From Lindgomyces ingoldianus (taxonomy: Eukaryota > Ascomycota > Dothideomycetes > Pleosporales > Lindgomycetaceae): a DNA stretch of 64,000 nucleotides. The DNA lies in contig NW_022985239.1 in NCBI RefSeq assembly GCF_010093535.1, positions 24,940-88,939 of the forward strand, read 5' to 3'. Under the pieces are notes generated by a model, which made no database searches, had not been told where the DNA came from, and was given only the letters and a program-made list of their open reading frames with translations. The position numbers and the translations under genes were made by a program. This document shows, piece after piece, positions 1 to 14,133 of this stretch (within the stretch, counting starts at the first letter, position 1; each line of letters starts with the position of its first letter).

Positions 1-3000
1 TAAAGAAAAGTAAGTAGTTAATAAAATAGATGCCCTTTAACAGGGCAACAGCTCTGTCTAACAATATGCAGCCTGCTTTAGGGAACTGCTGGCTATCTGC
101 AGATAGACAGATAAGAAAGCTATAGGATAAATGTTCTATAAAGGACTTTTAGATACTATTAAAGATAAATTTACTTATAATAAGAAGCTTAAAAGCTTTA
201 AAGATTATATTAAAAAGGCACTTACCTACAACAAAAGACATGCTAAGCAACATAGTAAAAAAGAAAAAGGCTAGATAACTAGAAAAGCTAACTAGTTCTA
301 GAAAAAGAAAAAAGTTCTATAAATTAATAGTAAACTTATAGACCTTAGCTACGCTAATCACACGCGTAGCCTTTTTAAAAAAAAAAGTAATACCTTTAAA
401 AGTGTAAGGCCACCTTTAAACAAGGAATAAAAGAAATAGCTTAAAAAGAAGGCATACCTTAACTGCAGAAAAGTAGGCTACTTTTATTAGAAATGCCTAG
501 ACTCTAAATAACTAGAGAATAAAGATAGTAGATTAACTATAAAAGTAATGCATATAGAATAAGGCCTAACAGGACAAGAAATCCTAGATTAGCTAGATAA
601 ACGCCTTTACTAGCAATGCAAAGGCAACTATAAGTCTAAAGGATGCCTAACAGAATACTAGGAAGTTAAGGTACAAGACACTAATAAAGTCTTTAGGGCA
701 CTAGAACAAGCTGCTGTCTACAAAAGATAGTAAGGCTATACCTAGGCTGCGACGTATATTGCAAATATTAAAGAAAGGAAGAAGAAATTCCCTTTAGAAC
801 AACTAATAACAAGAATCTCTGCTTAAGAACTAAGATATTAATTTACCTATAGAGACTGCTAGAAGTGTAGTAACACGCATTATTAAAAGAATTATAAAAA
901 ATTAATGTATAAGGTACATATTAATAACAACACTAAGACATATAATATATTAAAAGAAATTACTAAGACACACTATGCAGTTATAAATAAAGAAAAATAA
1001 TAGAAAATGTTTAAGAAAATCCTTAACAAAGAAGAAGGCCCTAACTAGCAGCGTACACTACTAATAACACCTAAACTATGTTAAGAACAAACTAACACAC
1101 CTCCCCTAGCATTAGCTATCACCTGCAAAGACCTAGAAACCTAATAAAACAAAGGATACTGCATTCTATGCAGAAGCAGGCAACACAATAAATTCTAATG
1201 CACCTACTAAAACTACCTGTTACAAATAGTACAAACTAAGAAATATCCTAGATAGACGCAGGTTTAGCTAATACTAGTACAAAATAACCTTAGGAACTGC
1301 CTCTACACCTAGTATCTGTGCAGTAACAAGTACTGCATTATGCATTAGCTAACTAAGCACAGAGCTGGCTAGTGGCCGCACAGGATACAAGAAAGCTCAC
1401 CTAAGAACAACACACTAACTAGCATAACATCCACCTGCGAAATGCCACACTGTCTCTATTGCGAAAACAGTATAAACTATAAGCAAGAACTATAGACAAA
1501 ATGTAACAATAAATTAGCATACATGTTTTATTATTTCTAATAGAGGGCACACTAATAAAATAATTAAACACTATATTACTATAAAATAGAAAATGCTTAA
1601 TGCATAGTAATAGAATGCATAATACTAGGACACTAAGAATATAAAATGTAATTAGACTAGATTATAGAATATAAAGATGCAGCTGCAGCTGTTAAAGAAG
1701 ACAATAGAATAAACTATAAAGAAACACCCTACAAGCTCTACGTCCTTATTGTAGTTAAACAAGGACTAGGATAAAGCCTAACAACTAAAATTACTCTCTG
1801 TTGCTTAGGCTAGAAATAGACAAGACTTGCCCTAATAGATAGTAGATGCACATTTACAGCAATTAACTTAAGATAGGTTAACTAAAAAAACTTACTCTTC
1901 TAAGCTAAGAAAAACCCCTTTAAAGTATTACTAGCTAACGCTTTATTAATAAAATATAGTGTAGGACAAATCTAGCTTAAGACAGAAGAACTTATTACTA
2001 AAGTAGAAGGAACTAAGAACTAGATATCCTTTAACATATTACTACTAAGAAGTAAATACTAGGTAATACTAGGCTATAACTAGCTATACAAACATAACCT
2101 AGCAATTAACTAGTAAACTATGTCCCTAACTAGCTAGAGTAATACAGAAGTAGTATAATTAGCATCCTATAGGAACTCTAGCACCTATTAATAAGAAAAA
2201 CTAAAAATGTTCCCCTACTAAAAGCCTAAAGCCTAGGCTATCTGCCTAATAAAGAAAGAACTAGAAAAAATCTCTTTTAAAGAATTTAAAAAAAAAAAGA
2301 ACCTTAACTAGGTTAAAATCTATAGAATAGCCTAAGAAATAAGTAAACTACTAGAGGAATATTAAGACTATAAGGATATGTTTAAAACTCTAGAAGATCC
2401 TAGAGAACTACTACTGCATTAGCCCTAGGATTATATAATTAACTTTAAACTAAATCTATAATTAAAAACTTATAAACTATAACCTCTAACAAAAGCTTAA
2501 AAAAACGCTCTATAAGAATATGTAGACAAGATGCTAGCCTAAGGACACATTAGAGAAAGCAATAGCCTAGTGGCATTAGCAGTGGTCTTTGCTAAAAAGA
2601 AGAATAGTAAAGTAAGAGTATGTTAAGACTACTAAACTCTAAACAAAAACACTATAAGAGATTAGTACTCTCTACTAATTATTTAAGACATTATAAACTA
2701 GCTTAAAGGAATAAAGCACTTTACTAAGTTTAACATCTAAGACAGATTTAATAAAATAAGAATTAAAGAAGAACATAAATAGATAACAGCCTTTTAAACC
2801 CTAGAAGGACTATACAAACTCCTTGTTATGCTATTTAGACTAACTAACGCCCTAGTAACCTTCTAGAGAGTTATTAATACTGCACTTAACCCCTACCTAG
2901 ATATATTTATACTTGTATACCTAGATAACGTCTTAATATATACTAAAAAAGACTAAGTAGACTACATATCTAAAGTAAAACTTATACTTAACTAACTCTA

Positions 3001-5165
3001 ACAATATAGACTCTACCTGCAACTAGGAAAATGTAAATTTAACATACAAGAAACTAAATACTTAGGATTTATTATTAATAAAAAGGAAATAAAAATAGAC
3101 TTTACTAAAGTAAGTAAAGTACTTAACTAGCCTACACTAACAATAGTAACAGAAATTAAAGGATTTCTAGGCCTTACTAGCTATGTACAAAGGATGATTA
3201 AGGACTACTTAAAAATAGCACTCCCTCTTATAAATGCTACCTTAAAGAAAAAAGCAACCTAGAAGTTCTAATAGATAATAAAGATAGAAAAAGCCTTCTA
3301 AGAACTAAAATAAATAATAATAAGCTACCCTATCCTTAAAATGTACAACCCTATATTAGAAACAAAAGTACATATAGACGCCTTCTAAAAAGTAGAAGAA
3401 GCAGCGCTATCTTAAAAATAGAAAAACAGTTAATAGCATCTAGTAGCTTATTACTTAGCAAAATTTATTCTACTAGAGTAAAAATATACTATCTCTAACA
3501 AAGAACTAAAAGCTATAGTTAATGTATGCAAAAGCTAGAAAGTAGAACTATAAGGCCTTAGTTAATAATTTATAATCTACACTAACTATGTAAACTTTGT
3601 TACCTTCCTTACTATAAAAAAACTTTTACTAATGCATGTATAATAGGCTATAGAACTTGCTTAGTTTAACTTTATTATTAAACATGTTATAGGGAGCAGT
3701 AACTAATAAGCTAACGCTTTAAGCAGGTAAGCAGACTACTTTAAGGCAGATAAACAGAACTTTAAAGAGTTTACAATTTTTAAGGAAACTTCTAAAGGAA
3801 TAGTCTATAAAGGACTAAATAATAAAGAACTACTATGCTCCTTTATAATAGTTAAATAAAGGTAGAAGAACCTTATACAGGAATATTATAAGGCCCTAAT
3901 GTTTAGACACCTAGGAATTAGGTTACTACAAAAGAAAATTAAGACAGCTATACCCTAGGAAGTACCCTAATTAAAGCATTTATGTACTAAAGTCCTACAG
4001 GAATGCAATACCTGTAATAAGAATAACCTGTAAAGACATAAACCTTATAGCTTAGTTTAGCTAATCACAGCACCTAGCTAGCTATAGATAATAATAACTA
4101 TAGACTTTATAACTAGACTACTACTCTTATGCAAGCCTAGCACTAAAAGACTCTGCAATATAATTATATAAGTTATAGACAAAACTACTAAGTTTGTTTA
4201 TTTATAGCTATTAGAAAAGACTATTACAGCTAAAAAATTTATGTTTAAATTAGAAAAAAATGTCTTTGCTACTTATAGCTGTCCTAAGATTATTATCTTT
4301 AATTATAATAAACTATTTACTAGCAAATTCTAGACAGCCTCTATTAAACATCTTAGAATTAACTATAGGCTCTCTACTGCCTATCACCTGCAAACAGACA
4401 GACAAACAGAAAGAGTAAACACAGAAGTTAAAAAATTTCTATAAAAATACGTCTCTTATAAGCAAACAGATTAGGCAAAATAGCTGCTAATAACATAGTT
4501 TGTTATTAACACTATAGAGTTAGCTACTACTAAAGAAACCCTATACAAAGCTAATTTTAGATATTCTCTGTAATATAAGCCCTATAGATTGCAACTAACT
4601 AATCCTTTAGAAGCCATAGACCGCACAACTAAACTCCTAGAACTGCACTAAAAACTCACTACAAAAGCCTAGTTAGCCTAGGAAATTATAAAAAAAATAG
4701 TAGATAAGAAAAGAAAACCTATGCTAGAAATACACCTAAATAACTATGTATATCTAGATATAAAGGACCTTAAGACACTAAGACTTTTTAGAAAGTTAGT
4801 AGAAAAACGCATAGGACTATACTATGTAATACAAACACGCCCTAACATCTGCAAACTTAAGCTACCTAAAGAAATGTAAATACACCCCTAGTTCTATGTT
4901 TTAAAACTTAAGCTTGCACTTAAAACTATTCTACTTACAACTACTAGATAGAAAGAAGAAGAAAAGGAATATAAAGTAGAAAGAATTTTAGATTATAAAG
5001 GAAATAAGTACCTAGTAAAATAGAAAGGATAGCCTACTAGCAAAAATATGTAGGAACTTGCTAAGAGCCTGTTAAACGCTCCTTAGGCCCTTTATAAATA
5101 CCTAGAGTCCCCTCTAGACAAAACTACCCTAGAGAAAGCTCCCTAGACTAGAAAACACTATTATT
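1..5165 (+). pseudogene. Ty3/gypsy (chromovirus) gag-pol, 5'-truncated by the window edge and RIP-degraded
   Basis: Translating across the stops in shifting frames gives an ordered gypsy polyprotein. A CCHC zinc knuckle lies at 455-496, with the first Cys and the His now Tyr. The protease motif D-S-(G>R) is at 1838-1846, and the reverse transcriptase box Y-L-D-D (second Asp now AAC, Asn) at 2918-2929. RNase H begins near 3371 (HIDA). The integrase H2C2 finger is at about 3900-4015 and the integrase core near 4100-4330. A chromodomain lies at about 4958-5055. Gag before pol, with integrase after RNase H, is the Metaviridae order, and the C-terminal chromodomain marks a chromovirus. Nearly all breaks are TAG or TAA at former CAG, CAA or TGG, as RIP produces. 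The 5' LTR and Gag N-terminus lie outside the window. It cannot be functional. Confidence 0.88.
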
Positions 5166-5228
5166 AGTTAAAACTGCAGCAGCATTAGCTAGCTGCAATG
5201 TGGGAAGTCTGCGACCCTTTAACATAGG

Positions 5229-5618
5229 CTAAGGAGGAGGAAGACTAGCTGCTTCTGCCTTAAGCGCTTTAAGCTTGTCTAGTAATAAGAGGTCTCCTTC
5301 TAAATATTTTACCTTTTAATCCTCTAGCACCTTTAACTGCTTCTAAATTCTCTTCTTATAGGAAATAATTAATTAAAGACGCCTTAGGGACTTAGCACGC
5401 TCCTACACCTCTCTCTTCTTTTTACGCATCCTGTCTTTATAAGCCACCTCTGCCTCTGCCAACAATCTTTCGCGCTTGCGCTCTAAACAATCCTAGGCTG
5501 CATCTAGCACAAAAGCATTATAGCAGCTGCCCTTTTGCACACACTTAACACACTTATTTAATAATAAGGACATTGCGCAAGAGGAACTGCTTAAACAGCA
5601 CGCGCTACAAGGACGCAT
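5229..5618 (-). pseudogene. Antisense Cys-rich / coiled-coil ORF at the 3' end of the gypsy element
   Basis: The minus strand read from the ATG at 5618 to the TAG at 5229 keeps one frame for 130 codons with only a few RIP-type stops. It starts MRPCSACC, continues with a K-C-V-K-C-V-Q stretch and another Cys, and then becomes a charged Lys/Glu/Arg-rich helix of coiled-coil character. I recall ORFs of this general form (Cys cluster then coiled coil) from the 3' ends of fungal gypsy elements, but I could not search for relatives. It runs opposite to gag-pol, between the chromodomain and the LTR-like segment. Function is unknown; the Cys spacing suggests metal binding, which is inference. Confidence 0.55.
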
Positions 5619-5826
5619 CTTTGTACAGCAAAAAGGATTAAGACAAGCAACAGTACAAAGGCAACAGGCAACAGCAGAGGTACAAGAAACCTAACAAGGC
5701 ATAGTTAAGAAAAATAAGTATTAGGCTAGCCTTTAAAGACAGGGACGCACTAGCTAAAAAGAAAACCTAACATTTGCAACAGAAGGAACGTAACAGCAAG
5801 GACGCTAACTAGGAGGGAAGCCTGCG

Positions 5827-6437
5827 TGTTACAGCTAACAGTTAGACTGTAATAACCTAACTAGCTGTCCCACACAGCCTAAACAATGTCAGATAGAAGG
5901 CGCTTAGCCCCGCACTAGGCAAATCACGTAACAGGACAGATAAGGAATAGCTTTAGCTTTTAGATAAAAGCCTAGCGGAATGCATTATCTAATAGGACAC
6001 AGAGGCTTGCATGCTTGCAAGCTATGCAGGCTATAGAAAAGGTTAGCATGCAAGCATGCAGAGCATGTAAACCCTATGTATATAGTCTTAATTACAACTA
6101 TAGTTAGAAGGTTGTAATTACTATTAAGTTTATTCTAACACCTCCCTTACTAAATAAACTAAGAAGCTGTAACTCTTACATAAAGACTTTACTGCTGCCT
6201 TATATATCTTGCACTATATATACCTTTATTCCTATCCCTACAGATTAGGTTTACTAGCTCTCTATACAGCTGCTAGGTTAAACCACAAGCCTGCCTATCC
6301 TTTATCTCGCATTACCCCGCACTCTGCTTGACGGACTGTACACCTGATCTAGCTAAGTCCTACCCCTTCCGATAACATACCCGCTTAGGCCGACGTACTC
6401 CCGGAAATACCATTTCGCCGGAGTAAGGATTGTAACA
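5827..6437. repeat. LTR-like segment, family D (611 bp, TGTTAC...GTAACA)
   Basis: The segment starts TGTTACAG and ends TTGTAACA, giving TG/CA termini inside a short inverted repeat. Its right end is followed on the minus strand by a purine run (aggaagg) that could be the polypurine tract of the minus-strand gag remnant to the right. A purine-rich stretch (aggagggaag) also lies just to its left, so it could instead be the 3' LTR of the plus-strand element. A diverged relative of its right end occurs at 21735-21946. No matching target duplication was found, so the limits are provisional. Confidence 0.42.
6004..6066. repeat. Inverted repeat with potential hairpin
   Basis: Two arms built on the word gcatgcttgca and its complement face each other across about 20 bases inside the LTR-like segment. 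A strong stem could form in DNA or transcript. It could also be part of a subterminal LTR structure; nothing further supports a function. Confidence 0.4.
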
Positions 6438-8585
6438 CCTTCCTACTAATTATAAGGCTTAGAAGTAGTGTTTTAGGTTTTTTAAGTACTAGCTTTAGAA
6501 CTTTAAACCTAGCAGGTCTGCCTAGCTCTTCTAGTTTCTAGTCTTAGACTTTAATAAAGAACTGCTATTATTTTTTATTATTTATAATGTTATATTTAAC
6601 TTTAGCTATCTACTATATAATGTTAAATGTAAAGTAGTTATTACTAATGTTTATCTAGTAAAGCTTAACTATGTAATAGCTTAAGTAGTTATGTTATAGA
6701 CTACACTTCTAGCATTTACATTTCTAGAACTATTTAGAAAGTTCTCTTGCTAAAGTGCTAGAGGTCTAGTCTTAAAAAAGAAACTATTTTTCTTTTTTCT
6801 AAATATTTATAATATATCTTTAGATCTAAGTCTTTTCTCTGTATTCTTTAAAAATTATAAGGTCCTATAATACTATATCTAAGCTACTAAAGTCTTAAAT
6901 AGCTACTTTTTAGTACACTTTAAAATAGCTGTTTAAAAAGTAGTTTTTTCTACATTACTAGTAAAAGCTATTATTTAGTCTTTTTAATATTTTTTTATCT
7001 ATAAGGCTATATTTAGCAGTAATAGCTTTAATTATTATAGTAGTATTTTTATTCTTCTCTTTTTAAAGGTTTAAGTAATTTTAGCAGAAATGTCTTACTT
7101 TTTTATAGTTTAGGTAGGCCTTATTCTTTAACTACTTTTATTATTCTTTTATTAAAGGCAGCTTATTATGTTCTAGAACTTAGCTTTTCTTTAAAAAGAG
7201 GCTTTATGTATACTTTATATAACTAAGGTCTATAGGTTTTTTATTATATTATAAAAGCTTTTTTTTTTTAGAAATAAACTTTAGTTTTTAAAAAGTTTAT
7301 TTTATTTTTTTTTATTTTTTACGCTCTTTATAACAGTTGTTATAAGTTATTACTTATATAATAAAGTTTTTAATAGTAGTTAGCTTATTACTATATATAA
7401 ATTTATCTTTTACTATTTTACTTAGTTTATTATAGAACATGTAACAAAGGGCTTTTTAGTCTATCTATTTATAGATAGCTAATTGCTTTCTAAAGTGTGC
7501 TGCATAATTTTAAACTAGGCTACTGCTCTATTTTATAGTGTTTAATTTATTAGCTATAATTTTTTTTGTCTAAAGTCTTATAAATAGCTGTTAGAGCTTT
7601 TTTAAAAATTTTAATACTGCTAAACATGTTTTCTATTTTAAGGGTAAGTGTTGCGCTGTTAGCTTTAAAGTCTATTTAGTTATCTGCATAGAGTTAGAAC
7701 TAGATTATAAGTAAGCTTTCTAAGTGCAGTCCTATTTAGAATATTATTTTTATGTTAGTTTAAAATGCTTCTTTATTATATTACATATAAAGGTAATATT
7801 TTATAAAAAATAAGTAGAGGTTCTTTAGTAATCCTCTAAAAGGCTTTAAAAAAGCTAGCTTTAAAGTCTTTTTAGCTATAATACTTACTTTTTTTATTAA
7901 AATATTTTATATTTTTGCTAGCTTTACTTATAGTTTATATATTTAATAGGCATAACTAGTAGCTTCTTAAAGGCTTATAAGTCTAAGAGGGTTTTGTAAT
8001 TTTATAGTTTTTTAGTAAAAGCTTATAATTTTTTATTAAAAGCTTACTAGTTTACTAAATTTTTTACTAATCTACTAGAGTTTTTTAATGTTGTTCTAGA
8101 TTAAATTAATCTATTTTGCTAGAACAGCTTTGCTTTAGGTAGGAACTTCTGTAGATCCTAATAAGGCTGTGTAGGCTATGTTAGAATCTAAATTATGTTA
8201 AGAAGTATCTATACTTTTTAAAAAGGTAGTGTTTAATGTTATAATTCTTGCTTTATAGAAGCACTTAAGTCTTAAGATATTCCTAGGGGAGAAGTAGAAC
8301 AGATAGTAGGGGCTAACAGTAGGGTGTACAGTTCTACGTATAGGCTAGTAGGCTACTAGAGGGGAGTAGAGTGACTAGATTATAGTTTACCCTTAATGCA
8401 GTAGTAAAAAGGCTAGGCTAAATAGTCCTATTAGACAAGGTTAGAGGTATATATAGTGTAAGATATATAAATAGTATTATAGCTTATTAAAAAGCTAAAT
8501 GCTACTTAGTCTATGTAAAAAATAAACTAAATGTTAAACACACCTTTTAAAGGTTATTTAATATAAGAACTATATACATGTACTA
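6438..8585 (-). pseudogene. Gypsy-type gag remnant, minus strand, RIP-degraded
   Basis: Minus-strand translation gives a capsid-like stretch at about 7150-7560, with helical text resembling fungal Ty3 Gag. It is followed by a CCHC zinc knuckle at 7075-7116, in which the first, second and last Cys appear as Tyr or are intact (the TGC to TAC change RIP gives). No protease or reverse transcriptase was recognised between the knuckle and 6438, so this is a truncated or Gag-only element. Element C inserted at its 5' side after 8585, and its original continuation should be at 20836 onward. The knuckle resembles that of the element at 1-5165, so the two may be related. Confidence 0.6.
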
Positions 8586-8860
8586 TGTAATGACAAGCAC
8601 TGTCTCTACTACCGTATAGAGCTGGGGAAGCAAGGCAGAGTAGGTCGGCTCTATTTTAGCTACACTAAGATAGAGAGGAGAAAGGGAGCTTTAAGGGCAG
8701 CTCTGCAGAAGAAGTGCTCACAGCGCTAAGGCGCTAGCAAGGACGCTAGCGCTAAGCAAACTAATAGCGTTGCGCTAGTTGCACCCCCTATATCCTAATT
8801 AGCTGCACAGGCAGCTTATCATGTGACGCGCGACAGAGCTCTCTGCGTAGGACTGTCACA
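8586..8860 (-). repeat. Family C LTR, 3' copy
   Basis: It begins TGTAATGACA, a RIP form of TGTGAC, and ends GTCACA. It pairs base for base with 20561-20835 apart from transitions. It includes a CpG-rich block (agcgctaaggcgctagc) that RIP left untouched, consistent with CpA-specific mutation. Confidence 0.9.
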
Positions 8861-11800
8861 TCACCCCCTTCTAAGGCAGTCTTATCCCTAAGACTAGGTA
8901 GTTTAGCGCCTTTATGTTAGTCTTTAAACTAGTTAAGACTTTAGCGTAGGTTAATTATTAACTTTTATAGGTTCTATATTTTTACCTTTTTTATACGCTT
9001 GCAACTAGGCGTCTAGTCGCGCTAGCAGACTAGGCTTAGTAGGATATGCTTAGTGGAAGTCCCTTACCTTATGCAGAGCTCTAAGGAATCTGTTAGCATT
9101 ATACTAGGTAGGGTTAGGATTATAGCCTACCTATAAGGCTTAGTATTAGAGACGCCTGCAGTAGACGCGACTATCTAGGATGTTCTAAACCTGCTACTTA
9201 GGGTGACTATTAACCTTAATTAGCTCCTCTAGGGGCTTAACCTAACCTAGCAGCGTTATAGGTGCTGCCTGCTGTAGGCAGTCTGCGTGGAAGACGTTAT
9301 GCATCCTTATGTACAGGGGGAGCTTAAGCTAGTACAAATAACCTTTTATGCCTATAATTAAATAAGGCCTGTACATCTGCTAGTTAAGCTTCTAGCTAGG
9401 GCGCCTTATAGTAAAGCCTTTAGAAGTTACATATACCTTATTACTTACTATAAAGTTAGGCTTGCGCTACTTTTTATTTACTTAAGCTGCTTACTACTTT
9501 TAGGCTTAAGTAATGCCTTTTTTTGCAATCTTAATTACTTATTATATAGTGTTGTAGCAGAGCTTAGCATAGCTCTAAGCCTTTTTATGTAAAATCTGCT
9601 CTAGCGCAGTTAGTAAGCGTCTTATATGTGCCTTTTAGTTCTAGTAGTGTGTTAGACAATAGCTAAACTTAATCTTAAATAGTAATAACCTTATTGTCTT
9701 ATGCAGTAGAGATGCTTAAGCCTAGTCTATGCAGGGCAGCAGGTCTAACTAGTTATTCTAGAAGTAATTAACAAATAAACGCAGTTGCTAGTTAATATAC
9801 TAATTTAGCACCTTTATGTTACTGTTAGTCTAGGGATAGTAGGGCGTAAAGAGCTTTTATTTAACACTAGTAAGGCAGCAAAGCTTATTTATAAATATAA
9901 AAGTAAACTATAGTCTACAGTTAAAGATAATTAATTAAGGGGGTCTATAGACGCGCTAGATATAGCAATAGTATAGGTCTGCAGCCCTTATAGCAGTAAT
10001 AGTCTTATAGCATAGCAGTAAAAAGCAGCGCTTGCTTAGACAGTCTACTATAATAAACGCGTTATTATAGCTAGCTTAATTAGGTAGAAATAACTTAAAA
10101 TTTATAAAAATGTTTTACTATGCTTACTTAAGTATTAGTAGTAGCTTAAAAAGCCCTAAAGTCTTATCTTAAAAGATATAGCTCTACTAACAAGCCTTAT
10201 AAGCGCTAATGTAGGTCTTAACATTCTAGCTTATGCTTAGCTAGTAGTACTACTTACACAGCAGCTTAGTTATTTTTCTAGTTCTAGAATGTACAGTAAG
10301 TTGCGTTGTGTAAACAGCGCAGATAAGGTAGGTCCTTAGAAACTAGATAGCTAGAACTACAAGCTTCCCTTTCTTTAGTAGTAGGCCCTTAGTGTTAAGC
10401 TTCTATTATAAGCTAAAATTCTACACTCTATTATAGCAGTATTATAAGCTCTTATAATTCTAATTAGCATCTAAGATCTAATTAATAAGCTTATACAGTT
10501 AATCTATTAGCAACAGCTCTATAAGCTTCTTATTTAGCAAAGAGGTGCTCTGCAAGGTAGCGTATAATTAAGTAATAAGACTAACACTAATCTACTTTTA
10601 GCTTAGAAAAAAGTGTATATAAGCAGCTTTATTTTTTTCTTTTTATGTTTTAAGCTTTTTCTACTTCCTTAACAGCGCGTCTACAACAACATTAGCAGTG
10701 CCTAGGCGGTAGGTTAGCGTAAGGTTAAAGTCTGCTATTAGCATAGCCTATTGCATCTAGTAAGGGGTAAGCTTACGCTTAACAGCAAAGTACTTAAAAG
10801 CTTAGTAGTTAGTAATTACTATAAATAGCTTATCTTATTATAGGCTTATTAGCTGTGCTTACTACTTTTATAAGCTTTAAATAACTATAAGCATTTTTTT
10901 ATTATGTATGTTATAGTTTATCTGCAGCAGGCTTATAGTCTTAGAGTAGAACGCTACAGGGCGCTAGATGCTGTTGTCCTACAGCTATAATAGTACTTCT
11001 ACAATAACTCTATTACTTATGTTAGTCTCTATACACATCTTATAATCTAGTAAGTAGTATGTAAGAATATTGTCTAATAGCATAAAGTCTTTAGCACGCT
11101 TAAATATAGCTAACTTATGCTCTTTTAAAAGATGCTAGGCGCTACACTTAAGCAGCTTTGTAAGTAGCTATATAATGCAACTATAGTTCTTAAGAAAGGC
11201 GCAGTAGAAGTTGTAAAACTCTAAGAACAACTGTAGGCTCTTAATTAAGGTTAGTATAGGCTAGTCTTAGACAGCAGCTATTTTAGCAGAGTCCTTGCAG
11301 ATTCTGTCTATGCTAATAATAAAACTTAAAAATTTTATTTTAGTAACTATAAATTTACTCTTTTTAAGGTTAATCTGCAGGCTAGTGTTTTATAAACAAC
11401 ATAGAACCTTAGCAACATATGCCTTATGCTATAGAGAGTTGTCTAAGTAGATTAAGATGTTATTAAAGTAGGCTATATAAAAGTTATTAAGCAGGCTATG
11501 TAGAACCTAATTAATATATTACTAAAAAGTTATAAGGCTATTATAAAGTCTAAAAAGTAGCATATAATACTTATAGTTACTATAGCGCGTTTAGAAGGTA
11601 GTTAGGTCCTTAACCTTTTTAGTAAGCTAGATATAATAGAACACCTGTTATATATTAAGCTTAGTAAAGACTTTAGCTGCAGCTAGCTACATAAGCGTCT
11701 TTTAAATTAAAAGTATTAGGTAAGCGTCTTTTTTTATAATTATATTAAGCTTATAATAGTCTATGTAGAACCTTTACCCTTTTTTTAGCTTCTTAGTAAA

Positions 11801-13815
11801 TAAGACTAGAGAAGCGTAGCTAGCATTACTGTGCGTAATAAATCCGCGTTGCAGGTGGTTGTCTAGATAGTCCTTAACTAGCCTAAGCTGCTCTAGAGAC
11901 ATGCTGTATAGTAGGCTGCTTAATAAGGTGTTCTTTGCTGTTAGCTTAATATTATAGTTAACACTAGGTTAGTGCAGCAGCAGTTTATCTAAGTCTCTTA
12001 TTAAGAAGTAAGCTAGCGTAGCTCTAGCATACACAAAAAATAGTAACTTCTTAAGCATTAGCTGTTAAAGCTTATTCTTAGAATTAACTATTATAAGTGC
12101 TTAGCAGTCCTTAATTAGTTAATTAACTTTATAAACACTAATATATCTAATTACAACATCTCTACGCCTTGCGTGTAGCATAAACGCAGCAGTGTTAATT
12201 ATGTTTACCTCTAGCCCTACCTTAGCAAGTGCTTTTTTAGATACAGCTAGTTAACATTAGCGCGCTTAATTAGCGCTAGAGAGTATTAGTTAAAAATTAA
12301 GTTACTTCTTTATTTTTTTTAAGTTCTGCTACTAATTATACTTCTAAGTTAATTAAAGTTAGTATTAATTAATTTTTAATATTTTTATAAACCTATCTTA
12401 TTAGTTAGTATTTACTTAATAAGATTAGTTAATCTATAAAGACACACTGCGTGTAGGGATAATAATATTACACTTATAGTCCTGTGTTTAATTATTATCT
12501 AGCTACTAAATTAATTATTTTTTATAGTTAATCTAGACACTAGCCTTTTTAAAAACTTTACAGCTTATAATTAAGTTATAACAGCCTATGTTATAAAGGA
12601 TAAAGAGTGTAGGCAGCTAGTAGCTATTAATTACTAGATTTATGTAGAAGTACTTATCTACCTGTCTATTTAGTTAATTATTATATCTTATAATAAGAAT
12701 AGACTTAATGCTAAGCATCTTAGGCTGTAGGTGCTTCTAGATTATCTGCAGGTGTTGTAGGTAGATTAGATTGTAGCTGCTAGCCCTTATGTTAATAAGA
12801 CTGTTTAAGTGTACAGTAATCTCTCTAGCAGAGACGCAGTAGAGCAGCATAAAAGGCTTACTACTAAATAGCAGCTTACGCAGCTCTTGCGCTAGCGCTT
12901 TATTTATTAACTCTAGAGAGAAGACTTTTTTTAGAGTAAGTTTTTCTTTAATTTACTGTCCTTACTAGAGCTTATAGCGTCTAGCTCCTGCGCTACTTCT
13001 ATAGCCTTACTCTTAGCGCAGGCGTAAAGGCAGTTGCAACTTATATGTCCTAGCTAATAGCATAAGTAGTAGGTTATAGCATCCTTTATTAAAGCTGCCT
13101 GTGCTTAGGGTGTTGCTAGAGTTATTAGAGCAGTAGTAGTAGCAGCAGGTTAAAGAACATTTTAACGTGTAAGCTTCTCTTTACCTCTCTACACACGTTA
13201 CACGCTTAACTTTGTAGTAGACCTCTGCAGTAAGAAGGATATCTAGCAGGCTTACTTTATATAATTAAAGAAGCTAACTATTAGGTTATTATAGTAAGTC
13301 TTTATATATACTTAGAGCTAACTTAATAAGGTGTTATAGATTTTATTCTTTTACTACTTAAGCAGCAGCTTAGCTTTATTTATAAGGCACATAAACTAGG
13401 CTTTAAAGTTTTTAAAATTTTAAAATAGCTTTATTTTAAGCTAGTAAAGCTTAGTTTTAGCTTTTATTTACTAGTTAGTATTTTTAAAGCTTTTTTCTAA
13501 GAAGCTTATAATATTCTTAGTTATTACTAGCTTACTTTACTACTTTTAGGCTTTAAAGTAAGAAACTAGTTAACCTAGCACTTAACTACTTACTTTACTT
13601 TTAGTATAGTGTACTTAAGCATTTTTTTTCTTTATAAGGTTACTATCTGCAGGTATAAAGTAGTCTATGTTATAAAGTAGCTTACCTATTAAGAGGTCTT
13701 TTTAGTAATTAAATTTAACATTATTTTTGCCTATAAACCTAGGCAGATTCTCTGCTTTAGCTAATAGTTTTAGCCTAGCTCCCTAGCTTATAGTACTAAT
13801 ATAAGAGAGGTTAAG

Positions 13816-14133
13816 TGTCACGATTGTGCACGAGTAAGGTTATAGAGCTTCACAGAGGTCTAGTTTAATTACTACGTAAGGTATCATAGTAGGTACAAGA
13901 CATTGTGTGAGGAACAGAAAGGTTTAGAAGGAAATTAGTAATTAAATACTTAGCTTAAAAGTCTAAGCGCTTTAAGTATAAATTAAGCCTATTCTAAGTT
14001 TAGTTAGTGTTAAGGCAGTTTATGCTTAAGTTTATGTCTATGTTATGTTATATTTATGTTAGACGTGCACTAATAATACTCTAGTACGCGTCTAATATAG
14101 TTATGTCTAGGATCTAGGGAGGATACTGTGACA
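13816..14133 (-). repeat. Family A LTR (A1, 3' copy)
   Basis: The outer (left) end is unmutated (TGTCACGATTGTGCACGAG), while the inner end carries several G-to-A and C-to-T changes (ggatctaggga for ggatccgggga). Confidence 0.93.
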
